DNA of 64,000 bases, taken from assembly GCA_030062745.1 (NCBI GenBank), contig CP099850.1, positions 5,828,001 to 5,892,000 of the forward strand. Reading direction: 5' to 3'. Both the position numbers and the translations under genes were made by a program. Of the stretch, positions 11,090 to 24,159 are shown piece after piece; the stretch's first letter is position 1, and each line of letters begins with the position of its first letter. Source of the stretch: Capitulum mitella (taxonomy: Eukaryota > Arthropoda > Thecostraca > Pollicipedomorpha > Pollicipedidae). Below the pieces are notes generated by a model. That model did no database searches. It had not been told where the DNA came from and saw nothing but the letters and a program-made list of their open reading frames with translations.

Positions 11090-13845
11090 CGGCTGCCGTG
11101 CTGGCGCTGCGCCTCGTTGACGGACGTGGTGATGTGATAACCGCCGGGCGAGCAACGTCTCACGAAAAAAGTGACAGAAATGTCGAGCAGATTGTTTTGT
11201 TTGGTAGTAAAGGACCAAGCCACGCTGGAGACGCGTTTGTCCAACTTTCCAGGTGCTTAAATTTACGACCGTAGGCCATTACATTCAAAGAAAAACTGAA
11301 CAAAAACAACGAAAACAAGAAGAGCGCAAAAAAAGAATCTGGATATCTCCACCTTCGTTATCTTCTACTGTTTGCCTGTGGCGAGACGAGTTTTTTGGAA
11401 TTATGCGTGACATTTTATCAGTGACAAAGCAATGCGGTAACTTCGCTTGCAGTAAATCACACTTGTCTAATTTTGCGGTAATTATTGCATTATTAGCTCT
11501 AGGACTGTGAGAAATCGACAAATGACCCATTAACTATCGCGGAACCCTTAAGAACAGCACAATACTCGATGTAAGATACACTGCAAATACTCAACAATCC
11601 TCTAAAAGGCACACACAACCACGCAATGTTTTCGAACACATCTAGACAATCATGATGTAAACATTCATGAAGGATGACATGCAATTTAAGTTTGCGCCCT
11701 GCAATTTATTATATGCTAAATCCAGTCTCATCCATCTAGTTGTACAAATTTCCACATGCAGAAGATGGCAAAAAGTAATGGCACGTGCTCTGTAGTTAAA
11801 CTGGGGCTAATTTTTTTCGCTGCAATGTTTGTGTGTACGTAATATGTCTGTATTATATCTAGGAGACGTTCCACTTTGACTTTTACTGTCTCATCAGTTC
11901 ATATACGCCTGCAATGGCAATGGGCAGTTTGTGAGCGTCGCATGACATTGAGAACAAAAAGCATGTGAAAGCACACAGCCTCAGTATACCGAAGCGCACC
12001 TCTGTGCAGTTAGTTGCATATTTACGACATCCACACCATGCTTGATGTACATACAAGGCACACTCGCTTAGACATGTTATCATACTACATTACGAGAAAA
12101 ATATGTGATATCATCCGACTGCTCAAAACACATCTTCAAAGGTTACGTTTTTCAGCAAACATATTCTTCACTTTGGTTTTGAATTTCGGCAAGGTAAACG
12201 AGCTTCTCACATCTTCTCGAAATGCGTTTCACCCAGGGCATCGCCCAAGGAGTTTTGACGGAGGCCAGATCATCCAACCTTGTATTTCAGTAACACCTAC
12301 CTACCATGGTGGCGTAAAAATGAAATTACAAAGGCTCTCATATATCTTAGTGTGGCCCCTAGGACCAAGATTTTACATTTTACGAGTGGTTCTCTACGTG
12401 GACCTAGCCTTTTTCAAACCATGCATTTTGTCCTGAAAATGATCGTCTTTTTAGGATTGTGTTAACCTTCGTATGAGCCATAACTTCATTAAAACCACGC
12501 CAACCCAATGTTTTGACCATTGCCAGTTCAAAATGTGCCTTGCATTTTGCCTCAGATAACCTCACTGACCTCAGGATGCGGTTTTCGGGCCACAGATGTT
12601 TCAGTAGAAACCTTTTTTATAAAAGCGAAGTCAATTCCGTTAGAGCATGTCGATGATGAACAGTTCGGAAGACAAACGTGGATAACACAAAAATGCGCCG
12701 CTATATGTTGCATACAACAACCACATGCGACGTGAAGCAAGAGATGCCGCACAGTCAATATCGTCCATCATTTAATATGGTTAACATTAACAGACACGAT
12801 GCATTAAATGAAAACATGATGTAACTTCTTAACGAAAGCGGCCCAGTAACTAAGGGCGACATAATCGTGTTGTATTTTACCACGTCTTTTTTCATGCAAC
12901 ACTACAGTCGTGAAGCCAACTTTCGCGAAGTTCGGAGGGATGCATCCCAGTTTGGTTGAGCCAATGACCCATGTCACTTCGTTGCTGCAGTGCTTCACTG
13001 GCTGTGTTTCTTGGGACGCAAGGAACATCTGAATGATTCACATGTGCAATTTGGGGTCTTCTGGTGTCATTCCCTCGGTATATATGGGTTCATACAATCT
13101 TTCTTCGCTCCATGGTATGAATTCTGTGACCTGGGCAGTGTGTAGCGACCACGTTCTGAACAGGGGTCGAGGATTTCTGAACAGGGTCGTTACCGACACT
13201 TGGCCTTCAATGTGTAAGAAGAATCCCACCTTCTTTCCCAGGATGGATTTGCAATTATCGGCGGGTGTCTAGGTGAGACTACGCTGCTATGGGTGTTCCT
13301 AGCTTCCCAAGTCACTAGCGTCTGCAAATGCTTACTGTGTGTGAATGGATACGAAAGGTAGAGGCGGTTTTGTGAGAGATGGGATCTTTTGGAATTATAA
13401 TACTGTTATATGCAAAGGTATACGAAACACCGCTACACCAAACACTACTAATTGCAAACACCAGACTGTGACAGTCTGCATTTCACGTCATGACCAATAC
13501 ACTTACATACGCAACAATTGCAGTAAAAATAAATAATGGTAAGGATAAGACATTGAATGAACGAATGGTGATTGCAGGGAAACACTGTGAGACATTTACA
13601 CTTCGCGTCACGGCCAGTAAACTGAATTATGCAAGATTGGAACAAGTGCAGGGAAAAACGTTAGTGGTTAGGACAAGACATTGTGCTAACCGATTTCTTT
13701 CAAGTCGCCTGCGATAATATATGCATTTTATCACGCACGCTCCATTGGTTTCCGGCACGCGTATGTCTTAGAAACTAAGGAGGACACGGTTACCCCACAA
13801 AATGCCGTATGGCTGGGTATCAATGCGAAAATATTGGAAACAAAA
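11090..13845. other. intergenic, nothing recognised
   Basis: Mixed composition, becoming AT-rich. No domain recognised in any frame. The stretch at about 12464-12600 (TTAACC, then ATGAGCCATAACTTCATT and several GACC motifs) resembles the style of the TTAA elements but lacks a matching second end. Confidence 0.4.
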
Positions 13846-13851
13846 TGTCAT

Positions 13852-14015
13852 GAACAAAATATCGAACAGACTAAATGTTGGCAGAGATGAACAGCCAACG
13901 GGAAAACAATGGAGGACAAAATATCGAACATGGATAAAAGACGTATAACAACGTTTATCGGAATGAAAAATATTACAGAACAAAATATTGGACGAACAAA
14001 CAACCAACGTAAGGT
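13852..14015. repeat. diverged tandem repeat, about 63-bp unit
   Basis: The core ACAAAATATCGAAC recurs at about 13854, 13916 and (as ACAAAATATTGGAC) 13980, 62-64 bp apart. Between cores there is further similarity (CAGCCAACGG versus CAACCAACG). Confidence 0.55.
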
Positions 14016-14178
14016 GCAGAGCTGGGGAAATATGGGACTCATTTACCATCAAAACTGTATATAAAATATGTAAAGATACCAGATTTTCGGTGTTATTTTA
14101 GCGCACAAAATGTTATCAGGATATGCCATTGTCATACATTATCGCAGGTGATGGAAGCGTGCGAAAAAAAAATCATAG

Positions 14179-14412
14179 ACAAAGCATTTTTGCAGTGACT
14201 TGGCATTTGGAAAAACCTCATGCCTTTACAGGCAACCCCGTATTTATTGCATTAGCTAGCATACATATTTTTATATGTTTATTTATTATCATTTATAGCC
14301 CTGTATTTGTATATACTACCACTGGCGATACAAGCGTCGCTGAAAAGCTGGAGAACAAGACGTTTCTGCAGTGACTTGACATTTGAAAGAAATCTTACGT
14401 CTCCACAGAAAA
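14179..14412. repeat. two diverged direct repeats of about 57 bp
   Basis: The segment containing GCAGTGACTTGGCATTTG (about 14190) recurs as GCAGTGACTTGACATTTG (about 14367). Similar flanks continue on both sides to a CACAG/ACAGG block. Spacing is about 177 bp. Confidence 0.6.
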
Positions 14413-14831
14413 CCACAGAAACAGAAAAACCACCACTCCACAAAAAACCCTGTATTAGATTTTATGATTTCGAGCATTGCAGTTGGACCCTCCCCCCCCA
14501 GTTATCCAATTTGCCGTGACTGGGGGCTGGCGACTCCATTCGGGGCTGAGTCCCCAATTAATACATTAGACGAGGCCCTAGTTCCACCTCTTCGTGTCTC
14601 TCAATGATTTAGCGCTCTTCCCATTTTGGTGTGTACTTCTGGCAAACGTGCCAGTCATTCTCTCTTGTGTTTAGGCAGTGTATGCTGCTGCTAAACAAAA
14701 ACATCCTTTTCGACTCTGAAGGGTTTTGCGAACTACTGTTTTGTACATAATTTTATTTCGATACTCTGTAAATTCCCCAATATATAGCCAACCCAGTGTT
14801 GTTCTGGCTTCTGAAACGTGATCGTATCTCT

Positions 14832-16950
14832 TCAGGCCAAGGAAAAACACAAGCCGCGAAGTTTTAAGTCTCCTCTAATTCTTTCTTCTTGACTGGAGCG
14901 ATGGAGACTGGGGTGACAGTGACAATAAGGCAATACGTCATGTGTCGAAATACTACTGATGCTACGACGTGTCCTATAACGGCATCGAGAAAAAGACGGC
15001 AATGGTGAACCAGTGTTTTGAGAAGCCCAGTGCAATTTTCCTGCTGCATCTTTAATATGTTCTGCCCACGACTGAGCAGGGTTGCCGGTAATGAGTAACT
15101 AGAATAACAGTGATCAGGATACTGAAACAAGCAGTGCTGTCTTTATGTAGTTGGCTAGAACTTCACTGTATGTGGAAAACAGAAGGGGACCGAGGCAGGA
15201 GCCCAAAAAAACGCCATGGCCACAAGAAAAGGTGCCGTGGTGGTTTTTCGACCACACACGACTTGCATGTGGTCCTTCAGGAAGTTACTAATCCATGGAG
15301 ATGACACGCCGTAGCATTCCAGACGGTTCAGCAGCTTGATGTGCTCACCGCAGTCAAAGGCCTTGGAGAGGTCAAATAGCCACGGCAGTGACGCCTGAGC
15401 GGCATCCATTACCTTGTAGACTACGTCAGAGATGATCAGGAAAGCTTTTATTACCTTGTTAGACTTTTACCTTGTATCCATTACCATTTATCCATTACCT
15501 TGTAGACTTTTATGTCTCCGGCGACAAAAAAGTGGCTTCGGGAGCCATTTTGTGCTGACGACAGAAGATGATTGACCGCAGAACACGTCATCAGCTGGCC
15601 TGTACTTTGATGGGACGCCGGGCTCGCCTGCTTTAAATACCGGCTCCACGTACGCCTTTGCCCCTCTGCGAGGATACGATGCCGGAAATAAAAATGAAGT
15701 TCATGGTGTGCATAAACACGGGCATGAGCACTCGGGGGACAGCTGGATAAGATCAAGTGTCATACCATCGTTTCCTGCATGCGAATTGTTCTTCACTGAG
15801 AACAATTCCTCCTATATTTCGTCCGGAAATACTAGCTGGAGGCTGAATGAAAAGGACCACACTCGAGTTATTCCGCACACGAGCGGTCTGTCTTCATCTG
15901 CATATTATTTGAAGACCGTGTTTGTGGTTTGTCTCCTTACGTTTGCAAAGTAAATATTAGCCTCCTCCATCAGGTCGTCGGGTCGCGTCGGACTGAAGCC
16001 CGCATTCGGCGGTCTAGCTCTTCGTATCGGACCGCGGGGTGGTATGGCGCTCAGCCAAGCGTTGCTTTGTCTTCTCCTCAACCGGTGTGGAGAGTTGTCC
16101 GTGTTTTAACCTTGCATTCAGGTTCGCATTTGTCCAGCAGGGGGTACATGTATAAAGGAACTCCTTTCACAGATCGCTTGGTGATTCCAGTTGGATTATA
16201 TCTGTCCAGTCAGCTCCTGCTAAGCTTTGCAGAAAGGGCTGTCTGTCCATTTGACGATACGATCGGTACCATGTGACCTCTCGCTTAGGCCTACGGTTTT
16301 GCACCGAGACTGACTGCAGAACCAGTTTATGGTCGCTGCAGTGACTTGGTACTACACAGGTGCTCTTCACTTAATTTGCTCGGTTTGTTATGCTTGCATC
16401 CAAAAGTGATTGTGTTTTTACGATCTCCCCAAATGTTGGCCCATTTACAATCTGTGTAAGCTAACATCTTTTCATAATCTGAATCAGTCTCTGTGACCAC
16501 AGATCGCGTGACTTCATCAGGTTCGTGTGCAGGTCTCTGAGAAGTACGACATGCACGTCAGGCAATCATAAAATATGCTCCGGGTCATCATTTATATGTT
16601 CTTAACACTTCAGGATGAAGCACCTGGTGGCCTATATAGAGTACCATTTATTACACTTCGATTTTTGCAGACCGGACATTTAATCCTCATGCTTCGCACC
16701 TTTGACACCGCTGGAGAAGCAGAAGCAAATATTTTCACTGTCGCACACTTGTCTCGCATTGCGATTAGAATGCTCCCTCCTCTTTCACCTCACCTGTCTT
16801 TTCGGTCGATTTGGTAGCCAGGCATCATCACCATTCTTTTGGGCGTGCTTTTTCCTAACCGCCTGTGTCCGCGTTCTGTGCTGTCAAGACATCGCAGGCG
16901 GCGACCAGTTTGGGGAGCGGGGAGTGAACGTTTAAAAGTGCCAGCGTTAC
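14832..16950 (-). mobile_element. decayed LINE: endonuclease and reverse transcriptase remnants
   Basis: Reading the minus strand from right to left, fragments of a non-LTR retrotransposon appear in family order but in shifting frames. An endonuclease N-terminus (LLNVHSPLPK, about 16945) is followed by PGYQIDRKDR (about 16790-16820). The endonuclease C-terminus SDHKLVL with PKREVTWYRSY follows (about 16300-16340), then the RT entry motif VFKAGEPGVPSKYRP (about 15590-15645). The palm segment LFDLSKAFD..LLNRLE..G (15300-15380) comes next, then a C-terminal helical region (14864-15060). The YADD box expected after the palm is not present: the sequence jumps to the HI..A..LHWAS region, so a deletion is likely. 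The order and motifs suit the Jockey/CR1/L2-like group. A short local duplication (TATCCATTACC, about 15400-15510) is a later insertion. The element is dead. Confidence 0.8.
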
Positions 16951-18505
16951 CTGGTCGCGCCCAGCGTTGAAAGTATCCTGGTCCAGCAGAGGGTGGGTCG
17001 ACGGCGGAATCCCAACGGGTGCCTTTACAGTGTGTTTTGTGCATCTTGATTTACAGGCATGCAGCCAAAACTTACTCGCGGGGGGGCAAATGTGAAATGT
17101 TGTCATATGCTACTGGCACATGACGAATTATATATGACGAAATGTATAAATTTGTAAAATATATTTATATAAACTGTAAGATAGCTTATATTTAAACATA
17201 AAGGACAAAATACGTAGGAAAAGCAGCAATTTTATGTAACTAATCTCATATTTAACACACAGGAAAATATAAAATGTTTGGCTTTGCAGCACATGTATGA
17301 TCACTTTTCCGTATTTCTACGAAATCGTTAAACATATGGCGTAAACCGTTTGGCTGACGGAGGAGGGCAAGGTGGGTTAGGGCTGACAGCGATAACGCGA
17401 GGTCAGAATTCAAACACACGTTTTGAGAGATTATTTCCGACTAACTGCATTGTGAATTTTACCTCGCACCGTTTCGGCTGTGACCGTTTCAGGCACACCA
17501 AACGGCTGCGCTCCGTTTGGTATGCCTGAAAAAGTGTTGGCGTAGAAATGCAACTGGTGGGACGTCAACATCATCCAGTGCTAATGGTCAACTCTTACCT
17601 TCCATCTACTGTTCACTGTCTAGAGGCTTCGAAACGCGCGTTTTTAATTTGCATTTATGCTAATAGAATATATTGTCTGAGCTAGCAGCATTTCACCTCC
17701 CAATGAAAAACGCAATACTGTACTTCAGGACTGAGGTATGCTTCAATCCTGTGTCGTATTCAGCCTCCTGCTGCCTCTGCTCATTGCTCCCGATCTGCGC
17801 CCGTTTGGCCTGGTGGCGTCGGTTGGTGGTCCTGGATGTGGTTGAACAGTGCGACCCCACGCGGTGGGCACTTGTCGCAATTTCACGCCGTTTGCAAATC
17901 GTTCGCCGTAGTTGTTCATATTACGTTGCAGCAAGTTATGGTGTCGCATAATTACTTTTATTGCGAAGATATGACATTTTGGAGGAAAACGAACAATTGC
18001 ACGGCACTTGCTGTGCCGTCACACCCGTCTCAGATGAACCAATGGGCGGCGTCAGGCAGCAGCTTCCTCGGTTCTTTTGCGCTTTGCTAGATGGTTATTT
18101 TTATTTATGTGCAGATGGTTATTTGTTACAAATATCCTAGTGATACGAGATTCTGCATGCATTAACTTCGTGCAAAACCTCAACAGTGTTGAGTGATGGT
18201 GTAGGCCAATTCCAATACTTCTGAAATGTATTAGGTGCCGTTTCGTCTGTTCACGAAGTACATATAATAGTGTTTATGCACTTACGATGAAAGGTATAAG
18301 ACCTCACATGTCGGAATTTTGTGCTATTTTTCATATTTTTCATAGAATATGATCGAAACTTGTGTAGTTTTTAGTGTTTGCAAAATGGTTGTGGTTAAAA
18401 ACTGGTTAGCCTTTTTTGAACTAGCATGCGACAGAAATTAATCGTACGCTGCCGAAATTTTTTCCCCCATTTTACCATATTCTGTTCTGTGATGCTTTCT
18501 GTGAA
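16951..18505. other. intergenic, nothing recognised
   Basis: AT-rich. One short inverted repeat stands out at about 17483-17530 (GGCACACCAAACGG...CCGTTTGGTATGCC). No gene recognised. Confidence 0.4.
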
Positions 18506-18509
18506 TTAA

Positions 18510-19743
18510 CCTAGCACCGCCTGGTGATTGTCTTGTGAATAATATCTGAACTCTTAGAATCAGCACAATCAAGCTTGCTGTACCTGTTCACCATATTCTG
18601 TTCATCATATTCTGACATCAAAGTCATTCCCATGCTAGGTCAAGTCATGGAGATATGACGTAAGTGGATTCTTGCATGCATATTTTCGCCTCTTCGGGCG
18701 GTGGTGCGAGCATCCTTCTTTTCTTTGATAATATTCGCGAGTATAATGCACGGATTATTTGGATCTGCGTTGAACATGGCCAGTAAAAGATATACAACCG
18801 TGTCATCTCAGCTTCAGAGGTCATGCTAAGTCACATGATGACATTTGGACATGATTGGCATTGTGGGTGACAGAAGTGATTGCCGCTGACCTTCCTCCTG
18901 GTTCAAGCTAGACAAGCAAATCTATATCAAGCCTTTTTGCAAGGTTTACCAAATGCATCGCGAGGTGATTTCAGATCACGTCATAGGTAGATGTCAAAAC
19001 GAAACGAAATGCAACATTGTCTATGGAAGATCGCCCAGTAGCAGCAGAGAGCAATAATTGTCCCTAGTCAGAAAAAGGTAATGGCGATCTGTCCTCACCT
19101 CGCTTGACCTTGGCCTGATAGAGAGAAGACAGCAGATTTGATCATCAGTAGATGTCATTCCAATGTTGCACTTGTCGCAAAAAAGAATTCCAACGAGTAA
19201 TTATTGCTCTGGCTGGAAGAGCAATGCAACCTTGTCCTACCTCACCTAGACTGGCCCTAACAGGATGAAAAGCAGGTAATGTTAAACTGACCATCAAAAG
19301 GTTTCACTTCAGTCCCTTTTGTGAGGTGAATCAAAACGGCTGTAAGTGTCGATCTTTGGCAGGTAATGCAAGACCAATATTTCACCTGACGCAGGTTGAC
19401 TTTTACCGACATTTTTTCATTTTTGGCATGTTTTTGATGCAGAAGATCGTGGACCTTCGTTTGATACGCAGTGAAAGCCTCTAAGACCAGTTTTGCTGAT
19501 GATATGATGCATGAACCGGAGTCAGTTTTTTCGGCGCCTTGCTATGCGTTTTACGTGTCCTGTGACGTCATCAGTCGCGTGGCTAGGGCTAACATTATAT
19601 TTTCGGAATCGCAAGACCCAGGACTATCGATTGGTGGTAGACCGGTTCAGATCCGACGGTTAGATCCCGAGATAACACGGGCGTACCCTTTGGTCAGTCC
19701 CCCAGGTGGTCACGGGTACGAAAACACGCTACGCGGTGCCGGG
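18510..19743 (+). mobile_element. TTAA element family 2, copy A (piggyBac-like, non-autonomous)
   Basis: Flanked by perfect TTAA on both sides (18506-18509 and 19744-19747). The left end is CCTAGCACCGCCTGG; the right end, reverse-complemented, is CCCGGCACCGCGTAGCGTG. It is inverted relative to copy B at 20709-21883. Landmark blocks shared with B include GTCATGGAGATATGACGT (about 18645), TTCGGGCGGTGG (about 18692) and the terminal region ACCCGTGACCACCTGG. There is no transposase frame. AGGTCA-type motifs are scattered through it (about 18634, 18819, 18886, 19098). Confidence 0.78.
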
Positions 19744-19747
19744 TTAA

Positions 19748-20704
19748 TGCGCGCAGTAGTGGTCATGAATACAGCCATCTTTACCATTTGTATTCCATCT
19801 TATTCGAATTCGCATATCCTTTGTTCGCAGAAATGAGCCGCAATATGACGACATGTCGCTTTACGTGTCATCATGTCAGGAGAATGCATATCATTAGCCC
19901 TTCATCATTAGGTCATCAGAAGTCAAATCTTTTTATTCACATACTTGTGATTGTATGGTGTGAATGTTTTTCATGTTACCTTAATCCGCAACCCATTCTT
20001 GACAAAAAAGACGTATTTTTAGAGATGGTTTAATTTTTTATGTTCAGTTTCACCAAGTCGGTCCATCAGCCCCCCCCCCCCCAAATAACGCGTTGTGGAA
20101 TATTGACCCAATTTAAGCTTGACTCACGACCTAAATCTAAAAAATCGGCATTGTCGATGTGCATCGTACGCCTGAAATATCCGAACTGTTTATGAAAACA
20201 TGTGGCTAAAATTCAGTGGCGTCATTCCTTCGCCCGGCGACCATTACAAATGGTAAGCCGGTGCCACGGCCAGCTATGTTGCCGGATGCCGTCACGCCAC
20301 CACAGCACGATAAGGCGGGCTCGAGCCCCGTCGCTGAGGTCGCTGGGTGCGGTCGCTGGGCTGGCGCGACAGCGGGCCAAACCCTAGGCCGCCGTCACGC
20401 CGTTGCAACACGATGCAACGGAGGGTCACTGAGACAGCCGCAGGACTGGCGCAACTTTTAAGCTTGACCTTGACCTGTGGCCTCATTACAGGCTCGAAAC
20501 TTTACATACTTAGTGCCCTCTTTTTTACCAGAAATCAACTATAATGTATTAACAGCCTTAGCGGCGTTTCCTCAACTTCTGCATGGAATAAGTTAAAAGA
20601 TTTCCCTAGTCGTGTTTCTCGAATGGCGAAATCTGTTCATCTCCTTAAAACCAGTACGGTAAATTTTCGAAATATGAGTGCATTCATTTGAAACACGAGT
20701 TTGT
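19748..20704. other. spacer between inverted TTAA elements, with GC-rich block
   Basis: Contains a C-tract at about 20070 and a GC-rich block at 20210-20460. No gene recognised. Confidence 0.4.
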
Positions 20705-20708
20705 ATTC

Positions 20709-21883
20709 ACCCGGCACCACCTGGCGTGTTTTTGCACCCGCGACCGCCTGGGTGGGTGTCAAAAAGGGCACCCGCTGCTATCTCAGGATCTAATCGTCGA
20801 ATACGAACCGGTCTACCACCAGTCGACAGCCCTGAGTCTTGTGATTCAGAAATACTATGTCAGCCCTGGTCACGTGGCTGATGACGTCACAGGTCACGTA
20901 AAACTCATAACACGACACTGGAAAAACTGGCATCGGTTTGTACCTCATATCATCGGTAATAGTGGTCTTAAAGCCTTCAGTTGGGTATCGAACGAAAGAT
21001 CACGATCTTCTGCGTCCAAAGCATGCAAAATGCTGAAAATTCCAGGTCAAGGCCAACCTAGGTCAGGCGAAACTTTAGTCTTAGTTTACATGTCAAAGAA
21101 CGATACCTACTCGCAGCCGTTTTGATCTACGTGACGAAAGCAATGAAAGTGAAACCTTTTTATAATCAGTTTTGCATTATCTGCATTTCATCCAGCCATC
21201 GTCAGTCTAGGTCAGGTCAGATAAAGTTGCATTACTCTTCCTAACAAAACAAATCTGGCAAGCTGGCCAGCCAAGCAAACAAGCTAACCTAGCAGACGTT
21301 ACTCGCTGCGATTCTTAATCGCGTCAAGTACATAACTGAAATGACATCTCGTGACAATTAAATATGCTTTGTATGCTCTTTAGCGAGTCAGGGTCAGACC
21401 AGGTCAGGACAAACAGTCATTTTTCTTTTTCTGTTCTGACTTGGAACACAAATTGTTGGCTACTGCTACTGAACGATCTCCCACAGACAATGCATTCCAT
21501 TTCGTTCTGACGTCTGCCTATGACGTGACCTGGCCTGACATGACGTCAGATTGCACAGGTGAACTTTGCTGAGAAGTGCATATAGATTTGCTTGTCTGAC
21601 TTGAACGATGGGGAAAGTCAGCGGCATTAGCTTCAGTTGTTTGTTCGCGCCACCGCCCGAACAAGCAAAAACAAGCATGCAAGAGTTCACTCATGACGTC
21701 ATATCTCCATGACCTGACCTAGTTGATGAATGTGAACATAATGAAAATAGTTTTAATGTCAAAATATGTAGAAATGATTGTTGAACAAGTAATGGAAATT
21801 TGATTGGTTTGACTCTAACGGTTCAGAAGTTATAGAAGAAAAACCGAGGGGTGCCCTATTTGACACCCCCAGGCGGTGCCGGG
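20709..21883 (-). mobile_element. TTAA element family 2, copy B
   Basis: Left end CCCGGCACCACCTGGCGTG preceded by TTCA; right end, reverse-complemented, CCCGGCACCGCCTGGGGGTG followed by TTAG. Both TTAA sites are decayed by one base. Subterminal sequences can fold (GGGTG...CACCC near 20750-20775 and GGGGTG...CACCCC near 21849-21870). It is homologous to copy A in inverted orientation. It has several half-sites, including AGGTCAAGGCCA (about 21045), AGGTCAGGTCA (about 21207) and TGACCTGACCT (about 21710). Confidence 0.75.
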
Positions 21884-21887
21884 TTAG

Positions 21888-22849
21888 TAAACATATAAAG
21901 TTGAAAACATATCGTTGCCCATGAACGTTGATGTTTACATTCGTTATGTTTTCCATCAAATAGTTTTTAAAACTGTGATAAGCTAATATACGTTGTCAAA
22001 ATGTGCTTAACGTGCAAATGCGTACATTGGAAGCGGTCTTTTAATCCAGAATTCCAGTATGAATAATGGGTCAGCTCAATGCTTCGAATGAGGTATTAGA
22101 GGAAGAGCAACGTTGATTATGACTTGATAACGCAGTTTATCAATCCACTGCCTGGACGGTGATTGGATAAATGTCGCGATACTGATAGGTTGCGACCATT
22201 GGATAGTAGACAGTTCTTTAATGAAGAGTTTTTTTTCGATTCTCATTTTTAGCCACGAACCCTCGTGGAAAATCCGTACCCCTGCCGTAACTGACCGAAC
22301 TGCCCTAGCGTGAACCATAAACGGAGGCAAGGTATCCGCCTGGATTGCCAACTTTGAGCATAAAGTGAAGCCATATTATGGTCCATCACGTCAGACTGAG
22401 GCCTACACGAGGAGTCAAGGATGTGCCTCAGCTTCAATAAAAAAGTAGCGTACCCCAGCATTCTAACCAATACCAAATAATGGCAGTCATTGACTTCTTG
22501 ACCGTTATTATCATGGCGCCTACTTCTGGTGCGTGGGCGTCGTTGCATTTGTTGAAATGCGTCGCACTAGTTTCTTTCAACTCTACATTGTCGCGAAGAA
22601 TAATGTTTGCGATTATACTCTCTTCTATTTTATTACATTTCTTGCCGTAGCTTTGATAAACAGCATGTTCTAAAAGCATTGCAAAATGTCATGTCATTAC
22701 TGATGAAGACGTCATCACTCACTTATGCCAAAAGCCCAGACGTAGCGCTCAGACTCGATTTTCAAGAATGCCGTAACAATCAGTCCCGTCAAAAAAGACA
22801 AGAAAAACAGAAAAAGCTATCATCCTGGTGGTTTCTTTGACGTCATTTA
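21888..22849. other. intergenic, nothing recognised
   Basis: AT-rich; no gene, RNA or repeat identified. Confidence 0.4.
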
Positions 22850-23350
22850 CAGCGTCTGACCCAGGTGCAGCGGTGCGTTTCAAACGGCCGGGTGCTCGGC
22901 GGGGCTCATTGCGCCGGCTGAGGGCATCACTACGACACTCCTCGGCAGGGAGCCGCTGTCCAGTGACCGGCTCGATCACACAAGTGTGCCAATCAGCCGC
23001 GCTTCCGTTTATGACCATCTGAGTCGACATCTTTTCAGACCATCCTCGCGCCTCAGCAGGAGGGGCGGGTCTGCGGGCGGGCTGGCGTTGGCTCTGCGGC
23101 GGAGCGGGCCTGTCAGTCAGGCCCTCCCCGTCCGGAAACCAGCCGGAAGACTGCGTGGTGGCGGCGGGCTGCGAGCGGTAGTCATTTCCTGTTCCCCTGG
23201 ACCGCGCTGCGGTCGCCGGCGGCGGCGGCTTTCTGGTGGCTATCGCGGAACAGCATGCACATCTGCCGGTGGTGTCTGAATGCGTCCGCACGTCGCCCAA
23301 CGCGGTGGAACCACCGCATCTCGACGGAGGCGTTTTGAGCGTGAGGGAGC
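22850..23350. promoter_or_regulatory. GC/CpG-rich island, function unknown
   Basis: Sharply bounded CpG-rich block. The minus-strand frame 22749-23366 (205 codons) is low-complexity Pro/Arg/Ala and unrecognised. It could be a promoter or an untranslated first exon; for example, the missing 5' exon of the receptor must lie somewhere upstream of 34191. There is no direct evidence. Confidence 0.2.
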
Positions 23351-24090
23351 CTGCGGCGTCAAGCATTCGAGCTGCCTCATAACGCGTGAGATTTCATCAT
23401 TCATCAAACGGGAGACGAACGATTCTGATCGACGCCCGCCCGCAGTCTGCGCTGCATCCTGGCACCAAAGACTGACGGAACTGGTTTAACATTCAGTAAA
23501 GTCTGCCGACGACAGCTAGAAGGAGCGTCTACCGCCGCCGAATGCTTCCAAAAAGATGTTGCACAGTTCGCGGATTTCTGAGACTGCGTCAGCGATATGT
23601 TACCAACTGGACATGCGATTATGGATTAAGTGCATTTGTCAAACGATCATTAAGGAGCTTAATTACCGTTACGTTCGTCCATTGCCCTCCGATTTAGCGC
23701 CTTATCAGAAAGCAAAGCGAAAACACATTCCGGATCCCAGAAACGAGCCTTCTATTAATTATCCTTAATCAGCCAGACAAACAGAAATTCAGCTCGCTAT
23801 CGACGGAGCAACCCGGCTCTTCACAAACAGAGCTGTGGCTCACATGTCTCCACTAGCAAGAAGACAAAATGGGAAAGGAGTGTGCGAGGAGATGTCAGGG
23901 AAGCAAAAAAGTGCGCCTCAGGGAGAAGCCCTGAGCCAGCGAGCACGGGAGCGAGCCGGGAGGCCGACTGTCCATCGCTCGCCGACCCGCTACTGGGTCA
24001 GCTTAGGGTCGCGTGGTAAAAGATCAGCCAGCCAATGAGGGAGAGGGACAAGTGCGGGAAGAAGAAGCGCATGCCGGCAAAGAAATACCA
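23351..24090. other. intergenic, nothing recognised
   Basis: No gene or repeat recognised; moderately GC-rich near 23830-24030. Confidence 0.4.
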
Positions 24091-24093
24091 CAA

Positions 24094-24158
24094 CTGCAGC
24101 TGGAAATCGAACCAGTCTCAGTCGCATGAGAACCAAGCACTATACCACTCCGCTAACA
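24094..24158 (-). tRNA. tRNA-Met-like pseudogene or tRNA-derived SINE head
   Basis: On the minus strand there is a good box A (TAGCGGAGTGG, 24145-24155) and a near-consensus box B (GGTTCGATTTC, 24103-24113). Between them a 5-bp anticodon stem can form using two kinds of wobble pair, with loop CTCATGC and anticodon CAT. The D stem is poor and no acceptor stem can be formed. It is therefore not a functional tRNA gene. A SINE head or a decayed tRNA copy fits better; no poly(A) or second copy was found. Confidence 0.4.
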
Positions 24159-24159
24159 T

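Noticed and set aside
10350-11218. Several open frames of 100-219 codons on both strands
   Set aside because: They are readings of GC-rich minisatellites whose period is a multiple of three.
12464-12740. Possible fourth TTAA-element family
   Set aside because: TTAACC and GACC motifs are present, but no inverted partner end or homologous copy could be found.
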